Below are positions 11,193 to 23,275 of a DNA stretch of 64,000 nucleotides, piece after piece. The position numbers and the translations under genes were made by a program. Position 1 is the first letter of the stretch; each line of letters begins with the position of its first letter. Origin of the DNA: Juglans regia (lineage: Eukaryota > Streptophyta > Magnoliopsida > Fagales > Juglandaceae). Location of the stretch: the NCBI RefSeq assembly GCF_001411555.2, contig NC_049908.1, forward strand, positions 27,132,724 to 27,196,723, read 5' to 3'. The notes beneath the pieces are model-generated. The model did not search any database. It worked only from the letters and a program-made list of their open reading frames with translations, and was not told the DNA's origin.

Positions 11193-13574
11193 ATGATCAA
11201 GCAAAGTGTGGAGGCTCAAAAATTTGGTCAATTCTCTCAGGCCCGAGGTACGCCCAGAATCTCTCATCTTATGTATGCTGATGATGTAGTTATTTTTTCT
11301 AATGGTAGCTCTCAAGCTATTAGGGAGATTTTATCTGTACTCCATAAATATGAGAGCTGGTCGGGTCAGTGTATCAATCACTCTAAATCTGCCATTTTCT
11401 GCTCCCTAAAAATCTCTATTACTCGCAAAAGCTTCTTATTACGGAAGACTGGATTTTCAGAAGGATCTTTTCCTTTCAAATATCTTGGAGTGCCTATTAT
11501 TTTGGGTCGTCTCAAACAGGTTCATCTGGAAGATATGCTGGCTAATATCCAAAAGAAAATTTCGGGGTGGAAGATGAGATTTCTTTCGATGGGTGGCCGT
11601 CTTACCTTATTTCGTCACGTTATTTCTAGTATGGCTCTTCATCTTTTTGCTGTCCTTCAGGTCCCTCAAGCTACTATTAAAAACATTCACCGGATGATGA
11701 GTACTTTCTTTTGGGGGGAGCATAATGGCAAATGTAAGAAAAAATGGGTGGCCTGGAATTATATCTGCCGTCCCGTGGAGGAAGGAGGTTTGGCGCTTAG
11801 AAACCTCGATGATATGCAGAAAGCCCTTCATGCCAGATTTGCTTGGAATCTTATTCAAGGTAATTCTTTATGGGCTAATTTTTTTAAGAGTAAATATATG
11901 GGTTTGAAACCTTGGGCCCTGGTTGATCCTACTAAGGGTACTAGGTTCTGGAAAATGATTGCTAAATCTCTTCCTTTGGTCTTGGATAATTCTAAATGGC
12001 GTCTTAAGGATGGTAAGGTTTTTTTCTGGTATGATAAATGAAGAGACAGAGGTCCTTTAAGCAATGATATGAATATAGTGGGGCATCCCAATCTTCACGT
12101 GAAGGATTGTAAATTAAATAATGTTTGGGATGTCGATTTTATTCGTCAATTAGTGGGGCCGGATCAAATTGATGACATTTTAAAGGATCTTTGCAAGGCT
12201 AAGCCAGGTATGGATGTTCTGATTTGGACTAAAAATGATAATGGTCTGTTTTCTACTAAGTCGGCTTGGGATTGTGTCCACATTAGAAGTGATACTATTG
12301 AGGGTCACTCCTGGATTTGGCATAAGAGCCTCCCTCTTAAAATGTATTCTCTTATGTGGAAAGCTTGGTATATGGCCCTTAGTGTCGATCATCATCTTCG
12401 TCGTATTGGCATCCCTATTACCTCTCGTTGTGATTGTTGTGCTAATGGTCACTTTGAGGACCAAAATCATGTTCTTTTTGCAGGTGATATTGCTAATAAT
12501 ACTTGGCTCTATTTTGGGGCTTATCTTGGGATCCCGATAGGCCAAAATTGGAAAGATACAGTGAAGAGGTGGTTTCATCGAACGAATCTTAGGTCTCAAG
12601 TTGGCATTATTCTGGGAATTCTTCCGGTGATTATAACTTGGAGACTATGGCGGAGGCACTGTTTGGCACGTATGGAGGGTCGCTTTGAATCTATCTCCGA
12701 AATTATTCATTCTGTTCGTCGGTGGATTAGTCTTATATGCCGTGATATGCATGCTAGTTCTCACATTTCCAGTTTTGATTTGCAGGTATTGAAAAGTTTG
12801 AATGTCCAGGCCGTTCTTATCCCAATTCGGCATTGCAAAACTATCACCTGGCATCGTCCTTCGACGGGATGGGTCAAGCTTAACACAGATGGCAGCAGTT
12901 TGGGTAACCCTGGTGCCTCAGGGATAGGTGGGATCATTAGAAATAATCATGGAAAACTAATTCATGCTTTTTCCTCATTCTACGAATGGTTCTAATAATC
13001 GGGCAGAACTTCTAGCTCTTCTTCATGGGCTCCAGGTTTGTAAATCTTTATCTCTTAATTTTGTGCATATCGAACCTGACTCTATGAATGTTATATCCTG
13101 GTGGAGGAGCAAGAGATGTGGGGTGTGGTATCTGGAGGATTTCTGGGAGGAAATTATCGACATTATGGACTTCATGACCTTCTCGATACACCATGTTTTT
13201 AGAGAGGGAAATAAAGTTGCTGATTGGTTAGCCAAACATGGAGCTTCTGGTAAAGACTTAGCAGTTTCGCAATTAACGGAGACTCCCTGTGCATTGCGTG
13301 GTCTTATCCGTATGGATTACTCCGGTTTACCGTCTTTGCATTTTAGTTAGTTTCGAGTATTTGATGTTTTTCGTTTATTTTATTGTTTTTGTTAGTTTTT
13401 TTCTGGCTAGGTGTTTCCCGCATGCTAGGTTTATCGTTTGTACCCCAGATGCTTGTCTTTGTAACCACGGTTTTCCTCCGCCACAAGTGAGGGTTATTAA
13501 TAAAATTGGAGAGGGATCACTAGTGTACAGGTAACCCTAACTTTTTTCTAAAAAAAAAAAAAAATGTATGATCA
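11193..13574 (+). pseudogene. 5'-truncated LINE (non-LTR retrotransposon) ORF2 end
   Basis: C-terminal half of a plant L1-type ORF2. It begins just before the RT catalytic motif ISHLMYADDVV. It then shows FKYLGVPI, ISGWKMRFLSMGGRLTL, a zinc-finger RT-associated region (CDCCANGHFEDQNHVLF) and an RNase H domain: NTDGSSLGNPG, NNRAELLALLHGL, IEPDS, EGNKVADWLAKHG. The four RNase H acidic residues are present. It is broken by an in-frame TGA at 12039-12041 and by a +1 frame change near 12985. The element ends in a poly-A tract (13550-13564). ATGATCAA occurs both at 11193 and just after the poly-A (about 13568), consistent with a target-site duplication; the LINE proper then starts near 11201. A dead copy, reduced by abortive reverse transcription. 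Confidence 0.9.
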
Positions 13575-13669
13575 ACACAAAGAAATTAAGAGAATATATA
13601 CTAGCAATACATAGAAATTAAGAGATTTAAGAATAGTTTATGCTTTATACATGATATTATTGGTCATGG

Positions 13670-13671
<2 letters not shown>

Positions 13672-13708
<37 letters not shown>
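13672..13708. repeat. (TA)n microsatellite
   Basis: Uninterrupted TA run about 110 bp after the LINE poly-A. Confidence 0.95.
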
Positions 13709-13711
<3 letters not shown>

Positions 13712-14335
13712 AAGTATTAAGAGTTCAAAGAAACTGCATGCAGCAAGTAGTAAATATGAAATGTATTTATGGTAAATTATAAATATTAATAATACATCAA
13801 GAGAGACAATTCCCAAACGGATTCCCAAGGGTTGGGATTCCCACATTAAAGTCTAGAGGGACCAGCTAGGCAGAGGTTTTCGTTGTATTAATGAAAATTA
13901 CAACCTCAACAAAAACTATATTAATTTACACAGTAACAAGCATTTTGTCCAAGCATTTTGGTTGAGAACAAAAGCACTTAATTATTCAATACATCAAGTC
14001 CATGATATCTCGTGTGAATGTGGGTTTGGAAAAGAAGGTCATCAGAATTTCAACACTCAAGCTACTTGGGAATAGATAGGCTAATTTTAGTCACCGAAAA
14101 ATGTGTTTTAGAAAATAAAAAAAAAATACACCAAAAAGAATACAGAAAAAATGTAATACACATCCAAATTATATGTTCCGAAATCAAAAAAACAATTACA
14201 CAAGTGGGAAGCACAAAACCAGACTTACAAATAATATAAAAATCAATGACTCTTCTCCAGCCTGGGAAAATCGTGTGAACAAAGATAAAAATTAAAAGAA
14301 TATGTTAAAGTAGCAAAAGAAACAAAAGAAAAGAA

Positions 14336-14443
14336 TGAACTAACCCTCTTAGCTTTAAGAACTTGCTCCCTTCTGGTAGGTTCTATTCCTAATCTTGTGC
14401 ATAAAACTAGGACAAAGTCTGTTTCTTGCCCAATCTGCAAGAC
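14336..14443 (-). other. Possible isolated exon, product unknown
   Basis: On the minus strand, CTTGCAG before 14443 could be a splice acceptor and GGTTAG near 14343 a donor. The interval is open and reads in part IGQETDFVLVLCTRLGIEP, then TRREQVLKAKR. The composition is more protein-like than its AT-rich surroundings. I do not recognise the family, and no partner exons were found, so it may be a relic or chance. Confidence 0.22.
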
Positions 14444-17400
14444 ATCAATTATCATATTAAAAAATTGAAAATATATCTATAAGTCATTCTCCCAATATGA
14501 AGCTAGCACAAAAAGCTCATACTGCAACTAATTCTTTTGAGAGATTTCACAAATATGGCTAAACACATCCTCAGCTCATGACAAATGGTATAAGAGCCAA
14601 CTTAATAACTCCATGTGGCATAGGGTGCACACAATGCATATTCACTTGAAGATATGTTAAGAAAAAATAATAATAACAAAAGCAGAGGGTGGATCATTTT
14701 TTAATTTATGAAAAAATGGATTTTAGTCCAAATATTTTATCATATAACTTATCACTTACGACCTTGGATTCTTAGATAATGTTGTCCTAGTAAAAATTAC
14801 ATGCAGAACATATTGAAAATGAAGAAGTTACAAGAAGTAATAGATATAAGATCCAAGAAAATCACTAGTTGTGTTCATGCAAGATAATGATTCAAGTTTT
14901 CAACCACCAAAATGAAGCAAATCCCACCCATGTACATATTCATCAAGTGCAATAAATTGCATGACAAAACCATCACTGGAAAAAGGCACTAGCAACCAAA
15001 GAATCAAAATTAAGAATTTGATTGAGAAGGTAGAGGAAAAAACAGTAATACACCCCCATAAACGCACAAAGCATGATGGAAGTAAACAAAACAAGTAAAA
15101 AGGTGACTCCCTACTTCAAAAAATTATACCTCTTGTGACCTAAATGGCAAAAATCAATTGACACTTTGGTTTATGAGTTAAAGAGTTGGGTTATTTGAAG
15201 TAGAAAGGATATCAGTAGGGGCAAAACCATATATACTCTGTTTTCCCAAGCAATATTGAGATAATGCATTGTCATCATCTTAAAAAAAATTTGCTTATAG
15301 AAAAAGATCACTAAAATATGCAATGCAAGTCATTAGATTAAAATTCATGAGCAAAGAGAGTATGGCTAGCATACCAATATGCTAGCCATATCATCCACAT
15401 TAGAAACAAAGGGGTGCTACTCCAATTGACATGAAGACATTAAAAACATTTTAGTAGAAAATAAAAAGAAAAATATTTTGATGTTGTATAATCACTATGT
15501 GCATTTCTCTTCTAGTGAATTAGTAAACTATAATCACATTGTAATCTCACAAACTTTGATAGCATGCATGTTGCATAGTCTTTCACTATTTGCTATCTTT
15601 TATTTATGTACCAATCATTTAAAAGATGATATATAAATATCATTTTTCCTTACATTAAATACAAATCATGATTGTCTGCTTGTAAACATGTTGACATTAG
15701 TTACTAAAAGTAAATTGAGATACCAATTTTCTCAATTTACATATATCCCAATTTTCCATGGGCAGAAACAAGCCCAGAACATGTCTACCTATGTAGGTGT
15801 GCATAGAAGATGATAATCCATAGAATGATAGCATATAACAGTTAAATAGATTCATACCCAGGGCATTGGTCAATGATTTAAAAAAAATCATTTAAAAATG
15901 CAGTGCAAGTCATTAGATTAAAATTCAGTATAGCATAATATCATGTGTTATGAAATAATTACTATTATTATTTTTAAGTGATTAGTACTGCTAGCTGCCT
16001 GAGATGCTTAGAGCTCAAAGTTGGCCAGCAAATTGTTAATTTTGTTAATTTCGAAACTTGACCACACAATGAAGTTTTGAGTTGCCAAAGATAGGAAGAA
16101 ATGACAACATTGGCCAGTGGATTGAACCTTGTAAAAGTGACGTGATACTACTTTTCATGGACCAGTCTAATTACCATTCTAATTCTATATCATAACCGAG
16201 AGCACTAACCGACCACACCAATCATAAATGCTTTCTGATAGAGGTTTGTAGGAAGTTATCAATCTAAAAATAGCTCTGTCATGGACCAATCAAATTACAA
16301 TTATATTCCATAACATAACTGAAGTTGCATTGAGATACCCAAATAGATGCCATTCCTGAATGTTTGAGAACAGTTTACACCTACAGTCTTGGAGAATGTT
16401 TCTTAGACAGTAATGAAGAACCTTTAGAATAAAACCGGTACAATCTAAACACATCAAATGTATAAGCAATAGAGAATCACTGAACTTTTATATAAGCCCT
16501 ATTTTTCCTATCCAAAACTCAATGCCAAAGCCATATATCCATGCACTTAGATGTTTTGATATTACAGACCCCTAAAAGATTACAGAAGGGGATCAATACA
16601 TTAGACTTCTGATTTGATAATAAAAAAATTTATATTAAGAACTATGTCTAGCATACCCATGACGCCTGCATCTATTGTGTTGGGACCTAGTTTCATTTTC
16701 TTAATTTTTGGAACAATAACCTTTGCAAGACAACCTCAAACTCTAAAGAAACTAATATTGGGTATTCTATCATTTAGAGTTTATATGGTGTCTTGTCATA
16801 TCCTTTAAATGGTACTATATTCAGGATAAAACAAAATACAAGTATTGTTTCTCCCCACCATTGCTTATGTAAGCCGGAACTATAGAGCATACAACCATTT
16901 CTACAAAGGCTCTATTCTTTCTTTCAACAACACCATTGAATTGAGGAGAATATGGAGCATTTTCTTCATGTATAAGACAATTATGCACACAATATTGAAC
17001 CAATTGATTAGAAGAGCATTCACCTCCTGTATCATATTAGATAATCTTTATCTTTATCTTCAATTAGTTTTCAACTTCAATTTTATAGTTGAAAATTTAT
17101 TAAAAGATTCATATTTTGTTTTCATCAAGTAAACATAACAAAATTTGGACATATCATATATAAAAGTAATGAAATATTTATTTCAACCTTTTAAAGGGAC
17201 ACCATTTAAATAACAACCATCACTATAAATTAATTCAAGTAGTGACTAATTTCTTACAACAGGTTTAAATGGTTTTCTAGGCAATTTAGATTGAACACAT
17301 ATTAAACATTTTTCATCCAAATGAATAGTAACTTTAGGAATAATCTCTAAATCGATCAATTTTCTAAAATTATGATAATTAACCTGGCCCAATCTATCAT

Positions 17401-17839
17401 GCTATATTGAAAAGGAACACGTAAAAAATAAAAATTTATTATTAGAATCAAATTGGTCTACTATATTGTTTTGAACATTTATTACAAACAAGCCATCACT
17501 CACATAACCTTTCCCCCCAAATGACCCATATTTAGTTACAATAATTTTTAGAAATAAAATAACAATGTGTAGCCTACCCTACTAAGTAAAAATCCACTAA
17601 TTAGGTTTTCTCCTTACCTCTAGCATATAAAACACTTTTTCTAATGGAATGGTGTTTTTAGACGTTAATTTGAGTTCAATATTTCCAACTCCAAATACTT
17701 GTGTAGAGGTGGAGTTACCCATCGTTACTTTCATGCAACTTGTATCCTTATATGTTGAAAAAATATTGTGGTTAGAAGTGACATGTACGTTGTCTTTTGT
17801 GTCTACTATCCAATTAGTAGCACTACATACTATTCATCG

Positions 17840-18652
17840 ATTCCAGCTAGGGGTGTAAATTTAAACTGAAAAACCAGTCTGGACTGGACCGATTTTCCTG
17901 GTTTTGAACCGGTCCCAGACCGCCTGGGACCGATTCTTAGAATGTGAAAACCGGTCGGTTCCGATTCGGCTCCGGTTAAGAATTTTCGGACCGGACCAAA
18001 CCGATTGATAAAAAATATATAAAAAAAATAATATTTGTATTATTGTATATATAAGTTTTATATATTATGTATAATTATAAATTTTTATGTGAAATTTTTA
18101 TATATAATATATATAATTATATATATTCATATATGAAATAATTTCTTATTATAATTTATAAATTATAACATAAAATGTTAATACTAAATCACTAAAAGTT
18201 TATAACTAATAGTAACAGTCTAATATAGACTAATGACTATAGTTATACTTATAATTAATACTACAAGTTTTTATTAAAAGTTTATAACTAATACTAAAAT
18301 TAAATATATAGTTTATAACTAATACTAATATATAACTTATTACTATACTCATAGGCTAATATTAATACTATTATATAGTCTAAGATATTTATTAAAGTAT
18401 AAAACAATTTTTTTTAAATCAGTTTTTTTTTTATAAACAAATTTTTAATGACAAATTGTGAAACTTACATTTTAAAAAAAGGAAAAAACCGGACCGGACT
18501 AGACCGAAAACTGGTAAAACTGGAAGTACCAGTTTATGAGGGTAACCGATGCGTAATCGGTTTTGAAAAATACAAAACCGGTACATACCAGTTCGATCCT
18601 AAATTTTTTCTAAAACCGGACCAAACCAGACCGGTTACACTCGTAATTCCAG
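17840..18652. mobile_element. hAT-like non-autonomous element nested in Copia
   Basis: The insert 17847-18645 (799 bp) is flanked by ATTCCAG at 17840-17846 and 18646-18652. Its ends contain AGGGGTGTAA and the inverted TTACACTCGT. Both subterminal zones are packed with AACCGGACCGG-type motifs around an AT-rich centre. This layout and a 7-8 bp duplication fit hAT non-autonomous elements. A short open frame at 18448-18681 is only repeat sequence. Confidence 0.72.
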
Positions 18653-18835
18653 TGGATTCAGTCCCAAAAAGCACCATGTGAGCCTGTAGGTTAGGTTATC
18701 TTGGTTGTTCGTTGTCATGATTTCTCCTCTTCTTATCGTGATAATTTTTGGCCAAATGACTCGATTTGTTACAGTTAAAACAAATGGGTCTCTTATCATC
18801 CTTGTTGATGTATGACTTGTATGGTCATACCTTAT

Positions 18836-19040
18836 GGCCTCGTTTGTTGTCACAACCATTTTCATCTAATCTCATCTAATCATTATAATTTTCTTAAACT
18901 TTCACATAAAATAAAATAAGTAATTCAACTTTTTTAAATCTGAAAATAAAAATAATATTAAAAATATATATTCTAACAATATTTTATTTAAGTTTTAACT
19001 TTAATTTCAACTCATCTCATCTGTAAAAATAAACGAGGTC
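18836..19040. mobile_element. MITE nested in the Copia gag region
   Basis: About 205 bp with inverted ends GGCCTCGTTTGTT and AATAAACGAGGTC. The interior has TCATCTAATCTCATCTAATC and the TTCAACTTTTTTAAATCTGA stretch shared with other AT-rich MITEs in the window. It interrupts the gag reading downstream of the zinc knuckle. Confidence 0.7.
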
Positions 19041-19618
19041 GTCTTATGTTTAAGAGATAGGCGAAAATTCTTCCATAAAAGATGCAACTTGTCTATTGTA
19101 CAAGCAACTTGGAGATGCTTGGTAATACCCATTTCTTGTTGGCCCAATTCATGATAAAGGATAGTTAACTCATGGCCTACTCTACCACGGATTTGAAATC
19201 ATTCATCTTAAAGTCAAGAAATTGGCTTGCGGTGTAATTATCTATTCTGACATATTATATACCATATTTCTTATCAAAAGCATTACAAATCTCTTTCGTA
19301 AATTTAATGTGAAGGTAAACATAAAAAAATATATCATTTAAATGATTTAGAATCCTATATCTACACAAATTATCATTTTCTTTGTAGGTTTTCAATTCAA
19401 CAGCAATGTGGGTTCATTTAACTCGTCAAAAGGAAGATTATTTTCAATAACAAAATATAATCCAAGTATTATAAGAAAGGTTTTCACATTTTCTTGCCAA
19501 CGCTTAAAATTGACTCCTCCAAATTTTTCATATGCAATAGGTTTGTTAGAAGTCATGTGACAACCAATCAATTAATAATACTCCTCTACTTTAACCAAGA
19601 GAATATATACTCTAAGAT

Positions 19619-20165
19619 TGTTGGGAGATTTTCTATAACAAAATATATATGTGTAAACGCTTTATAAAGTAGAGAATATATAAAAATAATAAGAACAAAT
19701 TAGAAAGAGAAAATCTGGTATTGAGGCACGTTGTGATTGATGTTTTGAGTAGATTCTGCCGCCTCCAAATCTTAAAATGCACTAGGGTTCGTGATATTCT
19801 ATTCTAAGGATACAACAACGTCGGTTCCCGTTAATCTTTTTGTCGATGTACACGGAAAGCTATACTAGAAACCAATATAAAATAGTCAAAACCTATAGAA
19901 AGAAAAACAAAAAGAATGAGGAAGTATTTCTCTAATTTTTTAATAGAATTTGGAGTGTATAAATTATTGGGTGGGGTTCTCTATTTATAAATAATAAAAG
20001 GGCAATTGTGAAAAGTCACAACTAAAATGAAATGATATTTGTGAAAAGTCACAACTTATATAAATGAAAATGTATTTATGAAAAGTCACAACTAAAATGA
20101 AATAGCACTTGTGAGAAGTCACAACTTATCAAATTGTAGATAATACATCGGAAAGGTTTGTAACA
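19619..20165 (-). mobile_element. 5' LTR of the Copia remnant
   Basis: On the minus strand it starts TGTTACAAACC (20165) and ends TCTCCCAACA (19619), 547 bp, with TG...CA ends and short inverted termini. The gag ATG lies 63 bp downstream. A TATAAATAG box lies at 19981-19989. Its upstream part holds about four copies of a GTGAAAAGTCACAACT unit (19995-20130), likely enhancer repeats. No second LTR was found. Confidence 0.75.
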
Positions 20166-21237
20166 CTATAGGGCAGAATCCCTCGTTTGGTGGCCAAGCA
20201 GTTAAGGTTTCTATTTCCAAGAAGCATGCATTGGTTCAAGTTATCGTGACATATTTTTATTTAAATATTGACAATGAGTCGACACATAGAACAATGACAA
20301 TGATTCATTTAGTTAATAGTAAAGATTTTAATCATTTCTAAGTCTAAAAACCAACATGAGTGTCAAGTTTAATTTTATGTTAATTTTTTTTAAGATATAT
20401 ATATATATATATAGATAATTAAATATTTCTCTTCCTAGTAGTTTAAAATTTTAGAACAAATAGTAATTTTACATAGTATCAAACTTGAGATTTTGAGTTT
20501 AAATTTTGACTTTACACTTTACCCCATTAATTAAATATTCTACTTGTTAGATCCATTTATTAAGGAGAAGTTTGACCCACAAATGTGGAAGAGTGTTAAG
20601 ATATATATCTATACTAGGGAATGGCTCCGGGTGCGTTGGCCCCAAGGTGCACCTGACATAATGATTTAAATAAAAAAAAAATCAGTAGCTTATTTATCTG
20701 AGAAAAGAAATTACAATGTTAAAGAAAGACAAAAAATCAAGATTTAAAAAAAATCTAAATTTCAGCAAAGTATGAGCATTTGTCTGCATCTATATTAGAT
20801 TATATATTTACTTTATATATAATAATAAAATATTTTTAGCTTTTTTAAAACAAATTGAAACAAAAATCAAGGAAAATGAGTAAACTGTCAGAACAAAAAG
20901 GACATGAAAAAGATACATCAATTTATGTGCGCCGCGGGGCTATTAGGGGCCTTTTGGTAAAACATGATCTTTCATTAAATTCTACAAGAGAGCTACAAGT
21001 CAAATGATCAAGAATCTTAAGGGTATTTTGATTTAAGGGTCTTTTGATAAAACAAGATCATTCGTTAAATTCTACAAGAAAGCTACATATCAAATGGTCA
21101 AAGATTTTAAGTGCTTTTTGGTAAAATACGATTTAACGGACTTAATGGAAAAATAATAAAAGTTATTATTTACAGTTAGATAGCTACTTACTATAATAGA
21201 GTAGATATAAATAACTTAAATCTCTCTTCCGTCAATT
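20166..21237. other. Intergenic stretch without a recognised gene
   Basis: AT-rich, with a (TA)n run near 20397. GGTCTTTTGATAAAACAAGATC-like segments recur near 20950, 21040 and 21115, suggesting a decayed local duplication. Nothing coding seen. Confidence 0.5.
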
Positions 21238-21411
21238 GGCTTTGTTTGGTAACTAAACTCATCTCAACTCATTTTTACAATTTTTTCAAATCTCAACACA
21301 AAATATAATAAACAATTCAATTTTTTCAAATTCTAAAATAATAATAATATTAAAAAATAATATTTTATTATCTCAACTCAACTCAGTTCAACATCTAATC
21401 ACAGCCTAAAA
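21238..21411. mobile_element. AT-rich MITE-like element
   Basis: Begins GGCTTTGTTTGGTAACTAAA with CTCATCTCAACTC, ends CATCTAATCACAGCCTAAA. The inner motif CAATTCAATTTTTTCAAATT is shared with the 18836 and 22988 relatives. 21412-21699 shows nothing identifiable. Confidence 0.6.
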
Positions 21412-21699
21412 TTTTTGGACCAGCGGGCTTTCACAATCTTTACGTACTTTCTTCAATAAGGTGAATCCAATCATTAGTCTATAGGAGGATTTGGGCATGG
21501 ACCACTTTGTTCCATGGGAGCAGCATCAATTTTATTCAAATATTAGCCCAAGCAATTTCCCAAATCAACAGCTTTAGCCCATCAAGAATCTTGGCAATCC
21601 ATATATTAATACATTCTTATCTTTGAATTCAAGGGCCCACAAAACTCATTAATATTTATAGATCAATTTAAATCATTTAAAATCATCTCAACACTCAAA

Positions 21700-21984
21700 T
21701 GCAATCTAAAAGGACAAAGTGTGCTTTAAGAGTTGTACAACACATCAATCTGCACAAAATGTTTTCAAATTACTTACCTTATTGGAATCTCAATATTGCC
21801 TAATACCAGAAACACAATCTATATTATTCTTATTTCCCAAATGCATTAAAAAATTAATTTCACACATTGTTTGTTCCAACATTTTTTAATTCGAATTTTC
21901 CGAAAATATTAAGTATTATCAAATTTCCTAAGTTTATTAATTGATAATTGAAAAAGAGAGACGCTGGGAACCGGGTGGCGGGTA
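21700..21984. repeat. Repeat shared with 63363-63740
   Basis: Matches the sequence fused to the broken end of gene C, starting near AATGCAATCTAAAAGGACAA. The match continues through GAGAGACGCTGG and into the left arm of the inverted-repeat element, so the two loci share flank and element together. Confidence 0.8.
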
Positions 21985-22872
21985 GTGTAAAACTCATTTT
22001 TATCAGCCAATACAAAACTGCCACGTCATAGGTCAATGAAAAAAATTAATGTCCCTGCCTCACAGAATCTTACCTCCCCTCCCCTCCCCCACCCCCCAAC
22101 CCCGCGAACTACATAATTTTTTCTCCCGCCTCTCCCTCTTGCTTTCCCCTCCCCTTTCTCTCTCTCTTAAGCCTATGTCTCTCTCTCCTCGAGCATATCC
22201 GCATGTATGCGAATGGAAGTGGATCACACAACACCATGGTCTTGGTCACGGTCGTGATGGCGACGAGGACATTCCGCGGTAGAGCTCGAGCCTTTAGGGC
22301 CTCCATATCTGGTTCCGTTTACGTCGCCGAGAGTAGAAGTGGGTCTACCCACCTTACCATTCTACCAGTAGTTGAACTCCTCTAGTCCTCTCTCCGGAAT
22401 GTTGACTCCGTCGAGGAAGGATGATTTGGACATACCTTATTTGAGCCTCAGGGAGTTTAATATGGAGCAACAGCAAAGGGTCTCTACCTCCTCCATGCCC
22501 ATATATCTGGTCACTTGAAAAAAAACTAGTGCTGATGTCTATATTTTTTTTCTTCTGTGGAATCATATCCATACGCGTCTCTTTTCTTCTAATCCATTTT
22601 CTGTACTCTTCTCCAAAGTGGGTGTTAATGGGGATAACGTTTTATCTCTTCGGGCTCGCCCCCATTTGTCTTTGCGAGTTGAAAAAGGTATTTGATCCAA
22701 TGGAGGAAAGGCTGGATCCTCCAATTTGTGTTTACAGAGTAAGTACGCAGGGTGGGGAGGGAAAGGGAAGGGGAATGGGAGGTAAGATTGTGTGAGGCAA
22801 GCATGTAAATTGCTTTTCATGAACTTATGATGTGGCAGTTTTTATTGGATGGTGTTAAAAAGAGTTTTACAC
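21985..22872. mobile_element. 888-bp inverted-repeat element with GC-rich core
   Basis: The left arm (21985-22095) starts GTGTAAAACTC and contains TGCCACGTCATAGGTCAATG and GCCTCACAGAATCTTACCTC. The right arm (22750-22872) is its imperfect inverse, ending GAGTTTTACAC. The core of about 650 bp is clearly more GC-rich than the surroundings and has CT-rich edges. Long terminal inverted repeats suggest a Mutator-like non-autonomous element, possibly carrying captured host DNA. No clear target duplication and no convincing protein were found. A second left arm lies at 63738-63850. Confidence 0.6.
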
Positions 22873-22987
22873 TCTACCTGTTTGAAGTTAATCTCATTGA
22901 AAAATTCGAAAATTATTGATAATTGGAGGACAGCTTCAGATCAATGGAGGCAGAGCTTGTTTGTACGGCTTAGGCACGGAATAGAGA

Positions 22988-23275
22988 TGGTTTTATCTCA
23001 TCTTATTTTTTTTAAACATCAGTTAAATATAATTATTTTTTAATTTCAAATCTTAAATTTTTTTTATCTAATTATTACAATTTTTTTTTAAATTTTTTAA
23101 ATAAAACACAAAAAAGAATTCAACTTTCTAAAATCTAACTAAAACAAAAATTATATTCTAATAATATTTTAACTTTATAATATTTTTATTCAATTTTCTT
23201 TTTGTTTTTCAAAACTTATTATTATTTACAAACTACTTCATAATTATTATTTACAAATTATTTTATTATTATCAA
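22988..23275. mobile_element. AT-rich MITE-like element
   Basis: Carries the family motifs TTATCTCATCTTATTTTTTT, ATCTAATTATTACAATTTTT and CAACTTTCTAAAATCTAACT, ending in repeated TTATTATTTACAAA. Boundaries are approximate. Confidence 0.55.

Larger units (their letters stand above)
13565..16611. other. Intergenic stretch without a recognised gene
   Basis: About 3 kb of AT-rich sequence with no clear open frame or known repeat. It contains a (TA)n run at 13672-13708 and one exon-like stretch at 14336-14443. The string AATGCARTGCAAGTCATTAG occurs at 15318 and 15897. Nothing else can be supported. Confidence 0.6.
16612..19556 (-). pseudogene. Ty1/Copia gag-pol remnant
   Basis: Minus-strand Copia polyprotein with many stops, in order: gag start MTSNKPIAYEKFGGVNFKRW with its ATG at 19554-19556; a zinc knuckle CFNCNKSSHLAKNY near 18780, whose last Cys is lost; protease WIVDT near 17820; GAG-pre-integrase CLICVQSKLPRKPFK near 17300; integrase core HEENAPYSPQFNGVVERKNR near 16900; and PNISFFRVWGCLAKV near 16740. 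The RT and RNase H half and the 3' LTR are missing, so the element is truncated near 16612. Two other elements are nested in it: 17847-18645 and 18836-19040. Not functional. Confidence 0.88.

Noticed and set aside
22049..22820. Small open frames in the GC-rich core of the inverted-repeat element
   Set aside because: Rich in simple CT repeats and stops, overlapping on both strands; only a weak captured-gene hypothesis is kept.
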